From the NCBI RefSeq assembly GCF_014898815.1, contig NW_026515513.1:310001-374000 (forward strand): DNA of 64,000 nucleotides. The letters are read 5' to 3'. Both the position numbers and the translations under genes were made by a program. Within the stretch, counting starts at the first letter, position 1. Each line of letters starts with the position of its first letter. This document shows positions 39,767-49,351 of the stretch, piece by piece. The notes under the pieces are model-generated. The model was not told where the DNA came from and ran no database searches. It saw only the letters and a list, made by a program, of their open reading frames with translations. The stretch comes from Panonychus citri (taxonomy: Eukaryota > Arthropoda > Arachnida > Trombidiformes > Tetranychidae).

Positions 39767-42700
39767 GATGATGATGATAGAGATAGAGATCAGATGAATG
39801 AATTGAAATTAGATGAGGATGAGGATGAGGATGAGAAGGACAATCCTTGATAATCAGTTGATAGTATAAACATCATGGGGAAAGACCCAAGAGATGATCG
39901 AGTCGAGAATTAAATTGATATAATACCAAAGATTCTGTAATAAAGATGATTAAGAGGATGACGATGATGATGAGGATGATAAATAGCCATTCTGATGTCA
40001 ATATGGTTAGGAATTAATTCATTTTCATCATTATCATGCACGACTGAGACTGATCTGTGACGGAAATTGTTGGTTCACTGATTACAGGCCAAGGTTACGA
40101 GTCAATTGTCAATTACAAATAAATGATAATTGTAACCAAATTACATTCCATTCTCATAGTTAATCAATTGGGTAATCAATTTAAAATAACCTGTAATATA
40201 TGTTAATTGTATTCCCATTCAGACAAAGTTAATTGCTAAATTTAGAAAAACAATAGTTTCGAATGTAAATCAATTGTTAATTGTCAGGATAATGAGAAGA
40301 AGTAAAAAAAAGTCACCAAGTGGAAATTAACACACGTTTTGATCATTTGGTAAAATAACCTTTTAATTAATCAAATAAAGGATAAATTAGTAAATATATT
40401 TTCCAATGATTAGACCATGAGAATGACTGTAATTATGAAATAATCCATAATAATAATACTAAGTAACAATCAAGTATTCCAAAAGTAATTATGTAAACAA
40501 GGATTAGAAATTTTCTTCTTATAACTTCAATTGTTTTTCTATAGATTGTAATATTTATTATTATTCACATAATCTGTTAATCATTGAAACATCATGATAA
40601 TAAGAAATATCCTCAAGGTTTCATAACAACAATTTAAAAGAAAAAACTTCTAATCATTATTATCATTTTGCTCTGAAACGATAATCTGAAATTTCAATCA
40701 ACATATAACAAGTTAAAATTATTATAAGAGAGAGAAACAAAATTCAAGGCTGAATTTATAAAGAAAACTAAAATCAAGGAGTAACTTAGTTTTCCCATAG
40801 GTAAGGTTTATGAAATAATCTCTGAGATAAACATGATAATAATAATAACATATCATCATCATGAAGAAAATATCAATCCATTGAATTAAATGTATTCTTT
40901 CAATTTGATTCAAAGACTAGTCATTATACACACAGAGAGATAAAGAAACTAATTACAATCAGATTGATCAATTGATTAACATAGAGTTTTATCATTTATG
41001 GTTAGTAATTTATTGATCTTGAAAAGGAAAAAAAAATCGAGATGATCAATGAAGCTTAACTGTAAATAATGATGATCAGGATGATGATGATGAAGGTATA
41101 AAAGAATAGGTAAGTTAAGAGTTAAATGATTATATGTTTGATTGAGTGTCTATGAAGCCAAAGGTGAGCAGAAGAAGATGAAGATGAAGATGAAGAGAGG
41201 GTGAAATTTAGTATTAGGGAGAGTGAGAGACAAAGTGGGTGGAGGATGAGAATGTAGGTAAGGTGGAAGGTGGGAAATGGGAGTTGGAGAGGGAAAGAGT
41301 TACATGTTTCCGCTCTAAGGAATCATTTGTATGGCAGGAAATGTATTAACCCTGTCACCTAGATTCTCAATTTTTTTGCTGTGCTTTCATTGAGAAATAG
41401 TGAAGAAGATAAACAAAAAAAGGTAAACACAAAAGAAAAGAAAGAAAAGAAAGAGATGATGATGATGATAATGATGATGATGGTGGCGGGGAAGGGAGGT
41501 CAAGCGGAAATAAATTCCGCATGATTCAGAATAATTTGACTTGGGAGTTTGAAGGATTTCATTCAATGACCTTTACTATTATCGTTGGAAAACATTTTTC
41601 TTACTCATCCTTATTTTCATTTATCGTTGTGGCAATTTCTTCATCATTATTATCATCATGGTAACCATGGTATTAGTTATTCTCATAATAATAAGTGAGT
41701 ATTTAAATTGATCGTCATAATAATTTTCAAGAAGATAATTCATTTCTCTTCAAATCAACTATTTCCAACTCTTTTTCCTTATCTTCATCATTTGATTACT
41801 TCTAATTGCGAGTAAGTGTTGACCACAATTTGTTCAATGTCCAATATTCAGTGTATGACCTTTTTACCTTACAAGATGAACATGATCATCATGATGGTCA
41901 ATTGATTTTTTAAATCAGTTGAATCATCAATGAAAAGGAAATGATATTTGATTTTGCTTTTTTTCAATCATTAATCCAATTTACCAAACAATAAACCGCA
42001 AATGATGAAACTTAATTATTTATCAGTTGAAAATCAAGTTTGATTGACTTTTTATTTCCGATAATCATTAATTCAAGTGATTAGTTGAAACTCATATAAA
42101 TACATTGATTAAATAAAATAAATAATCAATATTATAATTAAAGGGAGAGGATATTTCGTGATATATAATATTTCAAGGTATATAACCATCATCATCATCA
42201 TCAGGTAATCAAATTGGTTGAAGGCTAATCAAATTAACCAATGTAAGTATTACTATTAACATTGGAACCAAGGATAAATTATTGAGATAATGTTAATCAT
42301 AATCAACTAAATTGTAATGTAATATTGTCAAAAAGTCAAATATTATTACCAGGTTGACATAATAATAATAATAATATTGACAAATAAGTTAATTGTTGTT
42401 ATGTAGTGACATTTAAGAGTTGATTAACTTGAGATATTTAATATCATTGATTAATATCATTAAACTGTGATAGTAAAAGTGAAATAACAACAATTAGTTA
42501 AATTCGTGAATCTTTTCATTAGTATTAAATCAGATAATCAAGTTTTTACTGGATGGTATTCCCTCATAAGTTAATTATGATTAGTGAGAAAGTTTCAATG
42601 ACAAACAATTTAATGTAAAACAACATTTAATTGTAAATCGTCAAGGGTAAATATGATGTAGTTTTATTGTTGAATTAACATCAACAAGTATCACCTCACC

Positions 42701-45700
42701 TTGATACTCAACATTATTAATAATAATTGACCTCCAATCGTCATTCAAAAGGTCACTTTCAAACTCGAATAGTCTTCTCAATATCTCGAATATTTAGAAC
42801 TTTTTTTCTTTTCGGTTAACCTTTTTTTTTACTGATCTTTTCATTCATATAAATTAAATTGCGATTCTCAATTCACAATAAATAGATTTATCTGAATGCG
42901 ATCAGCCTGAAGATAGTGAGAGTTTAATTGATAGATTAATATGGTTGTGGTTAATTCAACCAATTAGTTGAAACTAAATCATTACTAAAGTTATCATTTT
43001 TATTTTGTTTTTCATGATGATGATGAAAGATTGATAGATAAATACAAATAATGATGATGATGATAGTTTTTCATATTATCATTTGTATTATTTTATATAA
43101 CTGACAGAATGATGATGAAGATGAAACAACATCAGCTGAGAGATTAAGATTATTTTGATGAAAATCAAGGAGTGATGGTTGAGTGAAAGGCTACACATCT
43201 TTTTTTTTCTCATTGTTTCATCCTCATCATTTTCATCTGATCATCTTATTGATGATTTAGACATGAAGATATGGTCTCATGATCTTAAACATTTAATAGT
43301 TTGTCAATATGAAGAGGAATTGAATGTGTTATAAAAGCAAAAACATGCAATGAATCAATTATTAGGTAAGAACATAAAAAAAAAGATGAGGATGGAGATG
43401 AGAGGATGATAAAAGTCCGTTCAGATTATATAAGAAAAATTTAACTTTCATTGCAATTGTTCAGATTGTAATCAAGTTTTAATTGACTTTAGATTGTTAA
43501 ACATCCTTCAGAAAATAATGATGATGGACTATTAAAATTATCTAAATGAAAGAAACAAGTTCTTCCTTTTCCTCTTAGATTTCATTCTCGGTGCTTTTTT
43601 CTTCATGGAAATGAAAGAGGACGAAAATAATTCTGTTATCCTGAGTTCTCCTCATTTCATCAGAATCAAGGTTACTATTGAGCTCATACCTTTTTTTTCA
43701 TACATATGTATGTTTATATATTCATGTATCATGTTAAATGATAAGTAATTTAAATTATTATCCATTATTATTAAACCTGCAAGGTAAGTGTTTGATGATG
43801 ATGATAATCACTCACCTTGAGAATTGGGCTCGGGTAAGTTTTCCCTTGGAACGAGATGCATCACACTGGTCCGACCAAGCGGTAATTGAAGAGCTGAAAA
43901 GACACAAAAAGATGACCATTAATGTTTGTTTACAAATATTTATAACATTTGGTAATTTATCATAATTGATTTATGATCATCAATCGATGATCATCATGAT
44001 ATGAAACATGCTCGTTTCAATTTACTCTTTCGCTCTTTTCTCTTTCTCTCCCTCTCTCTGAGTATTTCTACTGAAAGGGAATTTCATAGTAATTAGGAAT
44101 TAATTTTACACTTTTCTTCTATTTAATCATCGGGGTTTCTCACTTAAACAGCATTGACCTGAGAAAACGTAAATAAAAAAGGGTGAATGAAAACATCACC
44201 AAGCAAAAAAAAAATGACAATGTAAGCTCAAGATGACGGATGATAAAGAGATGATGATTTGTTGTTTTTTTTTGTTGCTGTTGTGTTGGTGAGATGAAGA
44301 AAAATCATGAAATTCACTGAATTTTCCACATGATGTTAGATTTAATATTACATGAGTTCTGTATTACTCTGCTATTTTCCATGAGACATTTTTTCTGTCA
44401 TATCATGGATACCATGAACATCGGTGTGAAAAATGTTGACGATATCAGTTTCCTCATAGCGATGATGATGATATTTTGTTTAAACGATGCTGATGATGAT
44501 GACGATCATCATTGTATTGATAATGTTTACATTAAATGTTGTTAACACTTCACTCCAAGCCCAAGTACGGTTTATGTAAGGGTGTGTCTGCAAAGCGTAT
44601 GTGTGTGTGTGTGTGTGTGTGTGCGTCTCAAGCATCAAAGTCGTTGACCTTGTTGATGTTATTAAAGTACAGTATCATTCAAATATAATGGAAAGACAAA
44701 TGAGTGATAGAGAGATCAATAGAAATTAAGTGTGAATGTACAGTTTTAGAAAAGTTTGTTGTTTGATTGTTCGATTAATTAATTAACTCGTCTCTTTTTA
44801 GCTTTCAATCAAAAGTTTAGGCCTTTTGTATTAGATGAGGTAATAGTAGAAGGAACAAAAAAACAACAACTCAATTTAAACTTCTAATGATGATCAAAAT
44901 TGCGCAATATTACATCATCATCATCTTTAAATGGACTTAATTAAAGATGAATGGATTATATTGACAATCAAAAGAAAAAGGTAACATTAACTACGATCAT
45001 CTCAATGACTTGGGGGTTGTTGACAGAATCAGACAAATTATGGGTTACCAGGGTGTCCAAACCTTGAAACATGTCCGGGTTTCACCAGTTTTAGGGAGTA
45101 GTGAGAGAGAGAAGGTAAAAGAGGCTCAACAACTTTTAAGGTTATAACTAGATCATCCATATAACTGTCTAATTAACTAATTGGTAAACTGTGTGAAATT
45201 GAACATGCAATAGCCAAGCATGGTTAATCAGGTTTGAAGAGTGAATCGAATGTGAAGAAAATGAAAGATAAGGTTTCACAAAATGATTAAGAATCATGAT
45301 GTAGTAATAATAATAATAGAATATAACCAAAAACAGAGAGAAGAGGAAATTACAGTAGAAGTGTAACGAAAATAATTGATTTAACCAAAAAAAGGAAGAA
45401 GGGAGAGAAAGTGAACCTTGTAAATGGTTAGTTAATTTGTTGCCTCAACATGAAAAAAAAAGTAAATAGAAAAGGATATAATTATTATTGGACAATATTC
45501 CAAGACAGAGGAGAAGAGAAAACGCTTTCATGGGGATCTGATGAATATTGAGTATATTCACAATCAAGGATCTTTCTTTTTCCGTTTGCCTGTAACCGTT
45601 AACAACAAACAGCCAAAAAAAGAAAAGAATAAGATTAACCTCCAATGTATTACTTCAAGGCTTTAAAATTGCCTTTAACTGTTGTCGGGGAAAATGCGAA

Positions 45701-46627
45701 GTAAATTGATTGGAGCATTTGTTTTACTGATTAATCAATGGTCACACACTTGTCAAGAGAAATCGTTGCATGGTAATTATACAGATCCATGGGTGGTGCT
45801 TTTTTTTCACTGTAGATGAAGATGTTAATCCATAAGATAATGGTTGTGATGGGTTAGTGTTGGTTGATGGGGATAAAGCCAAGAAAAAGATGACACAAAG
45901 CACCGTAGTAACAGAAAATAACACATGAACACAGAAATCACAATCACTCTGAAAGAAGAGAAAAGAAAGAGCAAAAATGTAACCACTGAGAGTTACACTA
46001 ACCTCCTAAAATAACATTTCCATGTAGAAACCTTCCTTGATATATGAGTCTTAATATTTCAGCTCTACTAACGGATTCATCTGCCCATTCTGAATGAAGA
46101 GAAAGAAATTTAGATTAAGTAAAGAGAAAAAATTGATTAGAAAAGAAAATGATAACAAACCTGGAGGCCAATGTTCAAATACATATTGGGCGATATCAGA
46201 GGCTGAATCATTTGGACTGAATTGAAAATCTTTGGTTTTCCCAGAGACTAGAATCAATCTCAAATTAATCTAAAGAAGAAAAAAAAAATGCAAATATTAG
46301 TAAAGAAATGAAATTTTTTTCCATGGAACCATCGAAAAGGTCAAAAAAGAAGAAGATCAAGAGAATACAAAGAAATGAAAGAATAAGATGTTAGAAGAGA
46401 ATTTTCACCAGAAAAAGGGAAGAAAGAGGAAAAGAAGAGAGAAGAAGAAAATAAATAACAAAAATATCCATATAATACAAAGAGACAGAGAGACGAGTAA
46501 ACATCCATAGAGATTAGATACATAAGATAGAATAGAAAATAAATAGGAAACAAAAAGAGAATAGAATTCATCTTCTTTTCTGTTTTCATCTCTTCACATT
46601 ATCTCTTACCTTTTTATTATTAATCAT
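27016..46627 (-). CDS. UBL3: UBL3, membrane-anchored ubiquitin-fold protein (5 exons, 118 aa)
   Basis: Exons: 46610-46627, 46161-46269, 46003-46089, 43816-43893 and 27016-27080; total 357 nt, all in phase; human UBL3 is 117 aa. UBL3/MUB proteins have a ubiquitin fold without a C-terminal GG, are prenylated at the plasma membrane, and help sort proteins to extracellular vesicles. Near-identical blocks: INLRLILVSGKTK, FSPNDSASDIAQYV, ILRLIYQGRFLHGNVILG and VMHLVPRENLPEPNSQ. The last exon supplies a polar tail, a CC pair and the CAAX box CSII, which fits geranylgeranylation preceded by a possible palmitoylation site. Exon 1 codes only six residues. The final intron (27081-43815) is 16.7 kb, far larger than others here, because it contains a MITE and an LTR retrotransposon on the opposite strand. 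Confidence 0.93.
28668..29125. mobile_element. MITE with perfect terminal inverted repeats, TA target site
   Basis: Termini TTAGGTAAACACTAAAG... and its exact reverse complement match over about 26 bp (28668-28693 and 29100-29125). TA dinucleotides flank both ends (28666-28667, 29126-29127). At 458 bp with no ORF it is a non-autonomous element of Tc1/mariner-like type, judged by the TA duplication. It lies in UBL3's last intron about 85 bp from the LTR retrotransposon. Confidence 0.8.
29210..29214. repeat. Target-site duplication ATCAT (left)
   Basis: Identical to 39005-39009 at the right end of the retrotransposon. Confidence 0.85.
29215..29554 (+). repeat. 5' LTR
   Basis: 340 bp, begins TGTTAAGGG and ends CCTTACA (TG...CA). 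TATATATT at 29313-29320 is a TATA-box candidate. A 9-bp inverted repeat (29330-29349) follows by about 10 bp, so it would sit at or near the transcript's 5' end. ATTAAA at about 29500 could serve as the poly(A) signal. Confidence 0.92.
29557..29569 (+). other. Primer-binding site, tRNA-Ala type
   Basis: TGGTGGAGATGCC, two bases after the LTR, is complementary to the 3' end of eukaryotic tRNA-Ala (acceptor strand GGCATCTCCA plus CCA). Complementarity is 13 nt. Confidence 0.75.
29640..30152 (+). repeat. Leader hairpins of the GATNNAG family
   Basis: Three perfect inverted repeats in the untranslated leader: 29640-29661 (9-bp stem, core GATGAATTACTTCATC), 29732-29752 (9 bp, GATAGAGTTACTCTATC) and 30131-30152 (10 bp, GATTGAGGACTCAATC). 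All share GAT..ATC with a variable inner dinucleotide and a 2-4-nt loop. The third lies where the gag frame should start and holds an in-frame TGA at 30137-30139. Confidence 0.85.
30140..32458 (+). CDS. gag-pro: Retrotransposon Gag and aspartic protease (to start of RT)
   Basis: One open frame from 30140 (after an in-frame TGA) to the stop at 32456-32458. The first in-frame ATG after the TGA is 30212; an in-frame ATG at 30083 precedes the TGA. Gag occupies the first 340 or so residues, with the CCHC zinc knuckle CPRCNKNGHNESNC (from 31238) that binds genomic RNA. A Gln/Asn-rich linker follows, then a retroviral-type protease with active-site DTGACTTLIN (Asp codon 31601). The frame then runs into the region before RT and leaves the conserved frame at about 32425. 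The host is unlikely to use this protein; it serves particle formation and maturation of the element. Confidence 0.85.
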   Translation, partial: GLNREQLVTAANEWGIIKVNSKTNEMLGQELIEAHVVQYLYENADIPDQIDIKRDVPIKWQDGIKLRRDGYTFETLTRLIEAKVTAIESLSLYTRDQFMDLEISLPQATMLANQFSTMDRFSRMNFRPNNEKENKLSMAAMLARDRLNKREFPSRNCTFSEFLEAVEYDLRILDPTKESWIEYTTVLLQGEPRRVAESLRQKSPFLSYNEWKEAVRGSTISTSDVTEALYVILQKKYMLTENPMEFFKKFESATKIVYPNVDDKVKSLLLATTLPIDLQNEVIPEKIVMDLEALKSKIIGYWQKVKNLNKSTNVNESRTQGQNQQQRPISPNYKGSRPWGSNQGYQPKGNQGYQPRPQSSNGYVKYCPRCNKNGHNESNCWKRMEEEGQKVPNKQEQSSNPNQVNNQIQQTNNQQQRNYPNQNQSTNQRQNNVSYANYDDQVNDENDKNTMGVAKLFSATRSSDDGRHPMIDIRVLNNQVTTIRGLIDTGACTTLINFDIASKLGFPAYPFSLKFQAIDSSPVQCDAFIPLQVYKGNESTIMAAYVIKDLSNDIIIGENIIKYTELIIKANGPKKPYQLLQFNNNQNYELIIQQPNRNDFERLIVNWYGEKADMSKVFYLPQSSNESLLEERVFRINTVKFVETEYPEEKDKMINLVEEFKETSIDLPEFVPDIRQKLWTQINPELSEEDKRKIYRVLIESSNSFSKHKFDIGCVPASVTKFKIDIGNKEIPKSKPFRSSEKMKTEIRKIIKEFKENGIIEDLIWVEVLQPS
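31521..35292 (+). repeat. Hairpins of the GATNNAG family inside gag-pol
   Basis: Positions: 31521-31552 (core GATGACGGACGTCATC, outer arm adds 6 bp after one mismatch), 32973-32995 (11-bp stem around one C), 33657-33677 (9 bp, GATGGAGTTACTCCATC), 34015-34038 (10 bp, loop GTTT), 34527-34545 (one G.T pair), 35072-35092 (9 bp, GATGAAGTCACTTCATC) and 35276-35292 (7 bp, GATGGAGCAACTCCATC). A weaker one lies at 32434-32452 by the first frame switch. In most copies GAT begins a codon, giving D-G-V/A-T-P-S or similar. Confidence 0.8.
32425..35407 (+). pseudogene. pol: Retrotransposon RT, RNase H and integrase, several frame breaks
   Basis: Conserved blocks continue directly from the protease frame but switch frame near 32425, 32530, 32887, 32941, 33365, 33395, 35067 and 35215. 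Most behave as loss of one base in a run of A or C; the last as a gain. RT has FVVPKPDGTWRM, LPMGLADAPSYF and catalytic YFDD (32784-32795). RNase H has LLVDASAVAIGG (about 33230). Integrase is intact in frame (33395-35067): HHCC finger (about 34030-34160), catalytic Asp near 34247, TDNGQNF near 34425 and MVERLNQ near 34526. The C-terminal tail is acidic and ends in an AT-hook-like RGPGRPKGS (35370-35400). Whether the breaks are decay or assembly error is open; no joined protein is proposed. Confidence 0.85.
35490..36087 (+). repeat. Dense hairpin cluster between pol and ORF3
   Basis: Six members in 600 non-coding bases: 35490-35512 (10-bp stem), 35598-35616 (8 bp), 35812-35838 (11 of 12 pairs), 35901-35922 (9 pairs, one bulged T), 35976-35994 (8 bp) and 36062-36087 (11 pairs, one bulged T). 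Cores are GATTGAG, GATGAAG, GATAGAG, GATTGGAG, GATAGAG and GATTGGAG, each with the matching 3' arm. Outer arms differ between copies yet still pair. Confidence 0.85.
36087..36198 (+). repeat. Two direct copies of a 26-bp C-rich motif before ORF3
   Basis: AATACCCCCACCAAACCCCC plus ACCAAG occurs at 36087-36112 and again, identical, at 36173-36198, ending 7 bp before the ORF3 ATG. Each copy has two C5 runs in otherwise 70% AT sequence. It could mark a promoter, a splice-acceptor or translation element for ORF3, or a G-rich structure on the other strand. No function is shown. Confidence 0.75.
36206..38461 (+). CDS. Retrotransposon ORF3: RING/TRAF-like zinc fingers plus DEDDh 3'-5' exonuclease (751 aa)
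   Basis: Intact ORF in the position where env sits in other elements; ATG at 36206. The N-terminal Cys-rich region has C62-x2-C65, C75/C76, C78, C83-x2-C86 and a further CMVC near residue 115, resembling a RING. Then C-x4-C-x11-H-x3-C (KCRSYECDY...HLQNC) matches a TRAF-type finger. The middle is charged and disordered. The C-terminus (about 510-690) has all DEDDh exonuclease motifs: ExoI AIDVEKC (D516, E518), ExoII GHGDFLSLG (D603) and ExoIII H660-x4-D665 (CHSPFIDAGYTLL), closest in pattern to REXO/ISG20-type RNases. No signal peptide or membrane segment, so it is not an envelope. The role is inference: RNA trimming, host-defence interference, or ubiquitin-linked control. Confidence 0.8.
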   Translation: MDLTEKIWKVDKKSLMIMVKGKLKDIFPDETNWLSLEPFVPGLILHEEPNYDQEKRVMDIGCRFCNHIPINPIKCCECKAFYCRACFFLLYCIREHSKGNPEPNMDEILNKQFFCMVCPSSTLTKSLRLNSDETLMLSKLIVKCRSYECDYVGNYYDVLKHLQNCKSNNFKIVSLLNLYYFKMKEMEKEGSVIEKLDHRSLANKEEFVKALDVRLMIQNPELFVPPSGFTAEKVTRDPYDKNKTKTTRIGISNALQRSDSSGVTPSNPLEGASFWYPCNDELIYSSESGSSQNKSSQESDTESKKRKSPIRKTIWVKSIIKKNNVVEKPSEDSWNCSPVGKSQPKIAEKDNWESSVPIAAKVSTPPEFINWADGVTPSTSTNTIGRLMVPDEYDSEDEWTSESKRKQIELNLRREMEPIAAKPNRKKTEAEIRADRTLTAKQRRQAIHNKRQQEKRDREGTLRGQEKRRMEITNNFLLENTNKNGTFRIKSNIHLPRIYKTYKELDKQNIKICAIDVEKCQIKTRSGIKDLPVWVTIIDTEAKTRYNKLIRYPKASIHDMKTIFHGVKYEHTKGCGSLSKERKEIISILIQYDRIIVAGGHGDFLSLGFDWHDWNIIRPKIRDVNYYYTCKRSNREVDEMIGLKLITFTLFGTIIQEGCHSPFIDAGYTLLSYLIDYKEFEKAHELAAQKNSRFVNPLPRVEYEPNKQMAELIRRIMNIINDWPWELRKPVQQGWKHLHPSERYTRRYGRS
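36779..38426 (+). repeat. Hairpins of the GATNNAG family inside ORF3
   Basis: Positions: 36779-36799 (8 of 9 pairs), 36980-37007 (12 pairs with one bulged G), 37321-37339 (8 bp, GATGGAGTTACTCCATC) and 38403-38426 (9 bp, loop AGCATC). Two of them translate to GVTPS in the disordered linker, matching the peptide made by the copies in pol. Confidence 0.8.
38462..38661 (+). other. 3' untranslated segment and polypurine tract
   Basis: About 190 bp after ORF3, ending in AAGCAGGGGGCTC (38649-38661) directly before the 3' LTR; the G-rich purine run is the likely plus-strand primer. Confidence 0.7.
38662..39004 (+). repeat. 3' LTR
   Basis: 343 bp, TG...CA, aligned end to end with the 5' LTR apart from small indels in short runs and a few substitutions. 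It carries the same hairpin at 38776-38795. Confidence 0.92.
39005..39009. repeat. Target-site duplication ATCAT (right)
   Basis: Matches 29210-29214. Confidence 0.85.
39010..43815. other. Remainder of UBL3 intron 4
   Basis: AT-rich intronic DNA. Microsatellites: (GA)n at about 39731-39761 followed by (GAT)n, GAT/ATC runs near 41080, 41455 and 42185, and GATGAT near 43040. Open frames here are repeat translations. I see no embedded gene. Confidence 0.5.
44607..44630. repeat. (TG)n microsatellite
   Basis: About eleven TG units in a UBL3 intron (between exons 3 and 4). Confidence 0.8.
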
Positions 46628-49351
46628 AATTGGAACAAAATTAAAAATTAGGTTAAATGGTGAATCGTTAGGACCAGATGATTTAGATTTTTATACAAAT
46701 TAAAAAAAAAGATGATTAAATTGTCGTAATTTCAACTGAACATGAATTTATTTTCATGAAGTAAAATCTTGTCACAAACTAACATCAAGAACTATGAATG
46801 AGCAGAAGTAAATACATACAAAGCATCAGAAAGAAAGAAAAAGAAAGAGAACATTTTTCTCGAAAGTGGCTCCATCTCTTATTCGATTTATTCATGAATT
46901 CTTTTTTCTTTTTAATTGTTAATTGTAATTAATTTTTTCGTTTCCAATTAATTAGAAAAAGAGAAAAATTGATTAAAATTATTATTCTACATGGTTGATG
47001 ATTGATTTTAATCAATTTTTTAAACGACTTTTTAATTTTTCTTTTCAGTCTTTTTGTACTTTTTAGTTTTGTTAATAAATCAACATTTTGATAATTAATT
47101 TTTACTTTCACAATTTAGTTAATTGTTGGGATAAAACATTTTTTCGTTGTTTTCTCCGAAAATTGAAGGTTAATTGTGTTATAGTCTATAAGATGTTAGT
47201 TAATTTGTCTTGGTTAATTTCAATTAGTTTCGAATAGTTTATTATCTTCATTATGATTGTTTGGTTAAAGTTAAAAGTTTAATCACAATTAGAAAATTAA
47301 ATTTTACCTTTCAACCTTAATCATCGTTTTAATCATAATCATTTATATATTTTGATTCCATTTGATTAAATATTCTTGATTAATATCAGAAAGTTGATTA
47401 TATTAATCAAAAAGTTTCTTGTCCGATTTTCGTCAATTTTTGTTTTCTTGCTTTTGATTAACCTAATTGTTAGTGGAAAAATTAATAAATTGTTTATCTT
47501 CTTTGGGTATTATATCATTTATGTTACTAGTAATTAGTTAGTTAGTTAGTTAATTGTTAGTTAATGTTTCTTTTTTGCACTTGATTATTAACCAAAAGTT
47601 ATCAAAGTCAAAAAGTTAATTAACCTTGATAATGATCAAGTTTGCTTGATTATTAATGTTACTAAATTAAATTAATGAATCAAAAATTAGCTGTATCATA
47701 TTGTTTCTTAATCACTTTGATCGATTGACAATTAATATCAGATTCATTAGTAACGATACGATTGAGAGCATTTATCGAAGGATATTATTTACTAATTGTT
47801 TTATAACCAATTAGAAAAGTTGAATTGATTAAAAGGACAACTCGTTGATTCTTGATTTAGATCCAGATTTTTGTTGTTTGATTCCAATTCTAGTTGATTG
47901 TCCATTTAAAGGAGATGATTCAAAATTAAATGATAATAATCAGCAGGTTAATCAACTTATTTTTTAGGGTTTTGTTTGTTTACCAAGAATTGAAGACTAT
48001 CATCATCATCATCATCTGATTGTTGATTATTCATATGAAACGATGAATGTAAATTGTTTAACTGGTTGATTACAATCTTATATTGTAGTGATAATTATTG
48101 TTAGTGAATATGGTTACGAGTAATTGATAACATAAGGTTAGAGTTGTAAGTAGCATCCTAATTGTAATAGTTAATTATCACCAGCAAAAAATAAACAGTT
48201 CTCCTTGTGAACGAGTTTATTCAATATGAATAAATCAAACCAGCAATTAAATTATGGTTCATGAGGCTGGTAAATTTAGTCGAACGAACAATTAAGTTGA
48301 GGAAAAACGGAAAATTGATATTGGTCTGATGTGATTTTTGGGTGAATACCAGTGATTGTTATTGGTTAAAAACGATTGGTGTTCTTTTCGGAAACAATAT
48401 TGGTTCCACCAAGAATCAGTCATCAATATAGAAATAGTCTTTTCCCAAATCAATTAGTTCACGGTTATTGTTAAGAGTTAACTAGTCGCTGAGAACTGGT
48501 TGATTGTCCTTGGGTCCTTGATATAATTAGTTAAAGTCCATAAAACACCGAGAGGATAGAAACACCATCCAAAGTAGAAAAAAAGTAAAAAAAAAGAGAA
48601 CAAATTAAAGAACAATTGATAAAATCGTTACACAGAGGAAACGAGAGGAGAGAAAAAAAAAGAGTCTAATTAGACAACTAGACACGATGTAGTGATTACA
48701 TTTATAGGAACAGACAGATGATTCCATTAGATTGTGAGAGAGAATAAAAATTGTATCCAAAAATAGATTCAATTGTGAGAGAGAAAGAGAGAAGGATGTG
48801 TAGCAACCATCCATAGAGAACAATTAATTACAGTCACAAACCATTTAGTCAACCATCTTAAATACTCCCCCTCAATTTAGATACACAATCTAAATTAAGT
48901 TGGAAATTTAACTTAAAAATATTAAAATACAATCAAGACGAAAAGAGAAAAGAACAAAAAAAGATTCTCTTTGATTATAATTCTTTTAGAGGCCAATGTC
49001 TTGTTCACAAATGGAGGGAAAAATGTTAACCCATCACAATTAATTGTCTCTCTTTTATCCGTCCAAGAGAAGCCACTGAAGAAACAATAAACAACCATAA
49101 GAGTAGAGAAAACGAGACATTAACAATCGACGAATTTAAATTAAACAATTAAAATAATTAAAGGTCATAAACGAAAAGTCAATTTCCTGTGACAATTAAT
49201 CAATTAACCAGAAAAACCAATGAGTCACATCGAGTGACCAGAAAATCAACAAGTTCAAGAAAGAATCAAAAGTGTCGCCATCTAGTGAGAGCGAAATTAA
49301 CTTAATAGTTTTACGAAAATTTTTTTTTATTATCGATATTTGCATCTTTAA
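46628..49351. other. Intergenic, UBL3 promoter side to innexin 3' end
   Basis: 2.7 kb AT-rich, both neighbours on the minus strand, so the part next to 46628 should hold the UBL3 promoter and 5'UTR. (TTAG)n near 47535. No gene seen. Confidence 0.4.

Noticed and set aside
39626..39850. Arg/Glu-Asp repeat ORF in UBL3 intron
   Set aside because: Translation of (GA)n and (GAT)n microsatellites; no splice context.
43738..43965. Plus-strand ORF over UBL3 exon 4
   Set aside because: Antisense shadow of the UBL3 coding exon.
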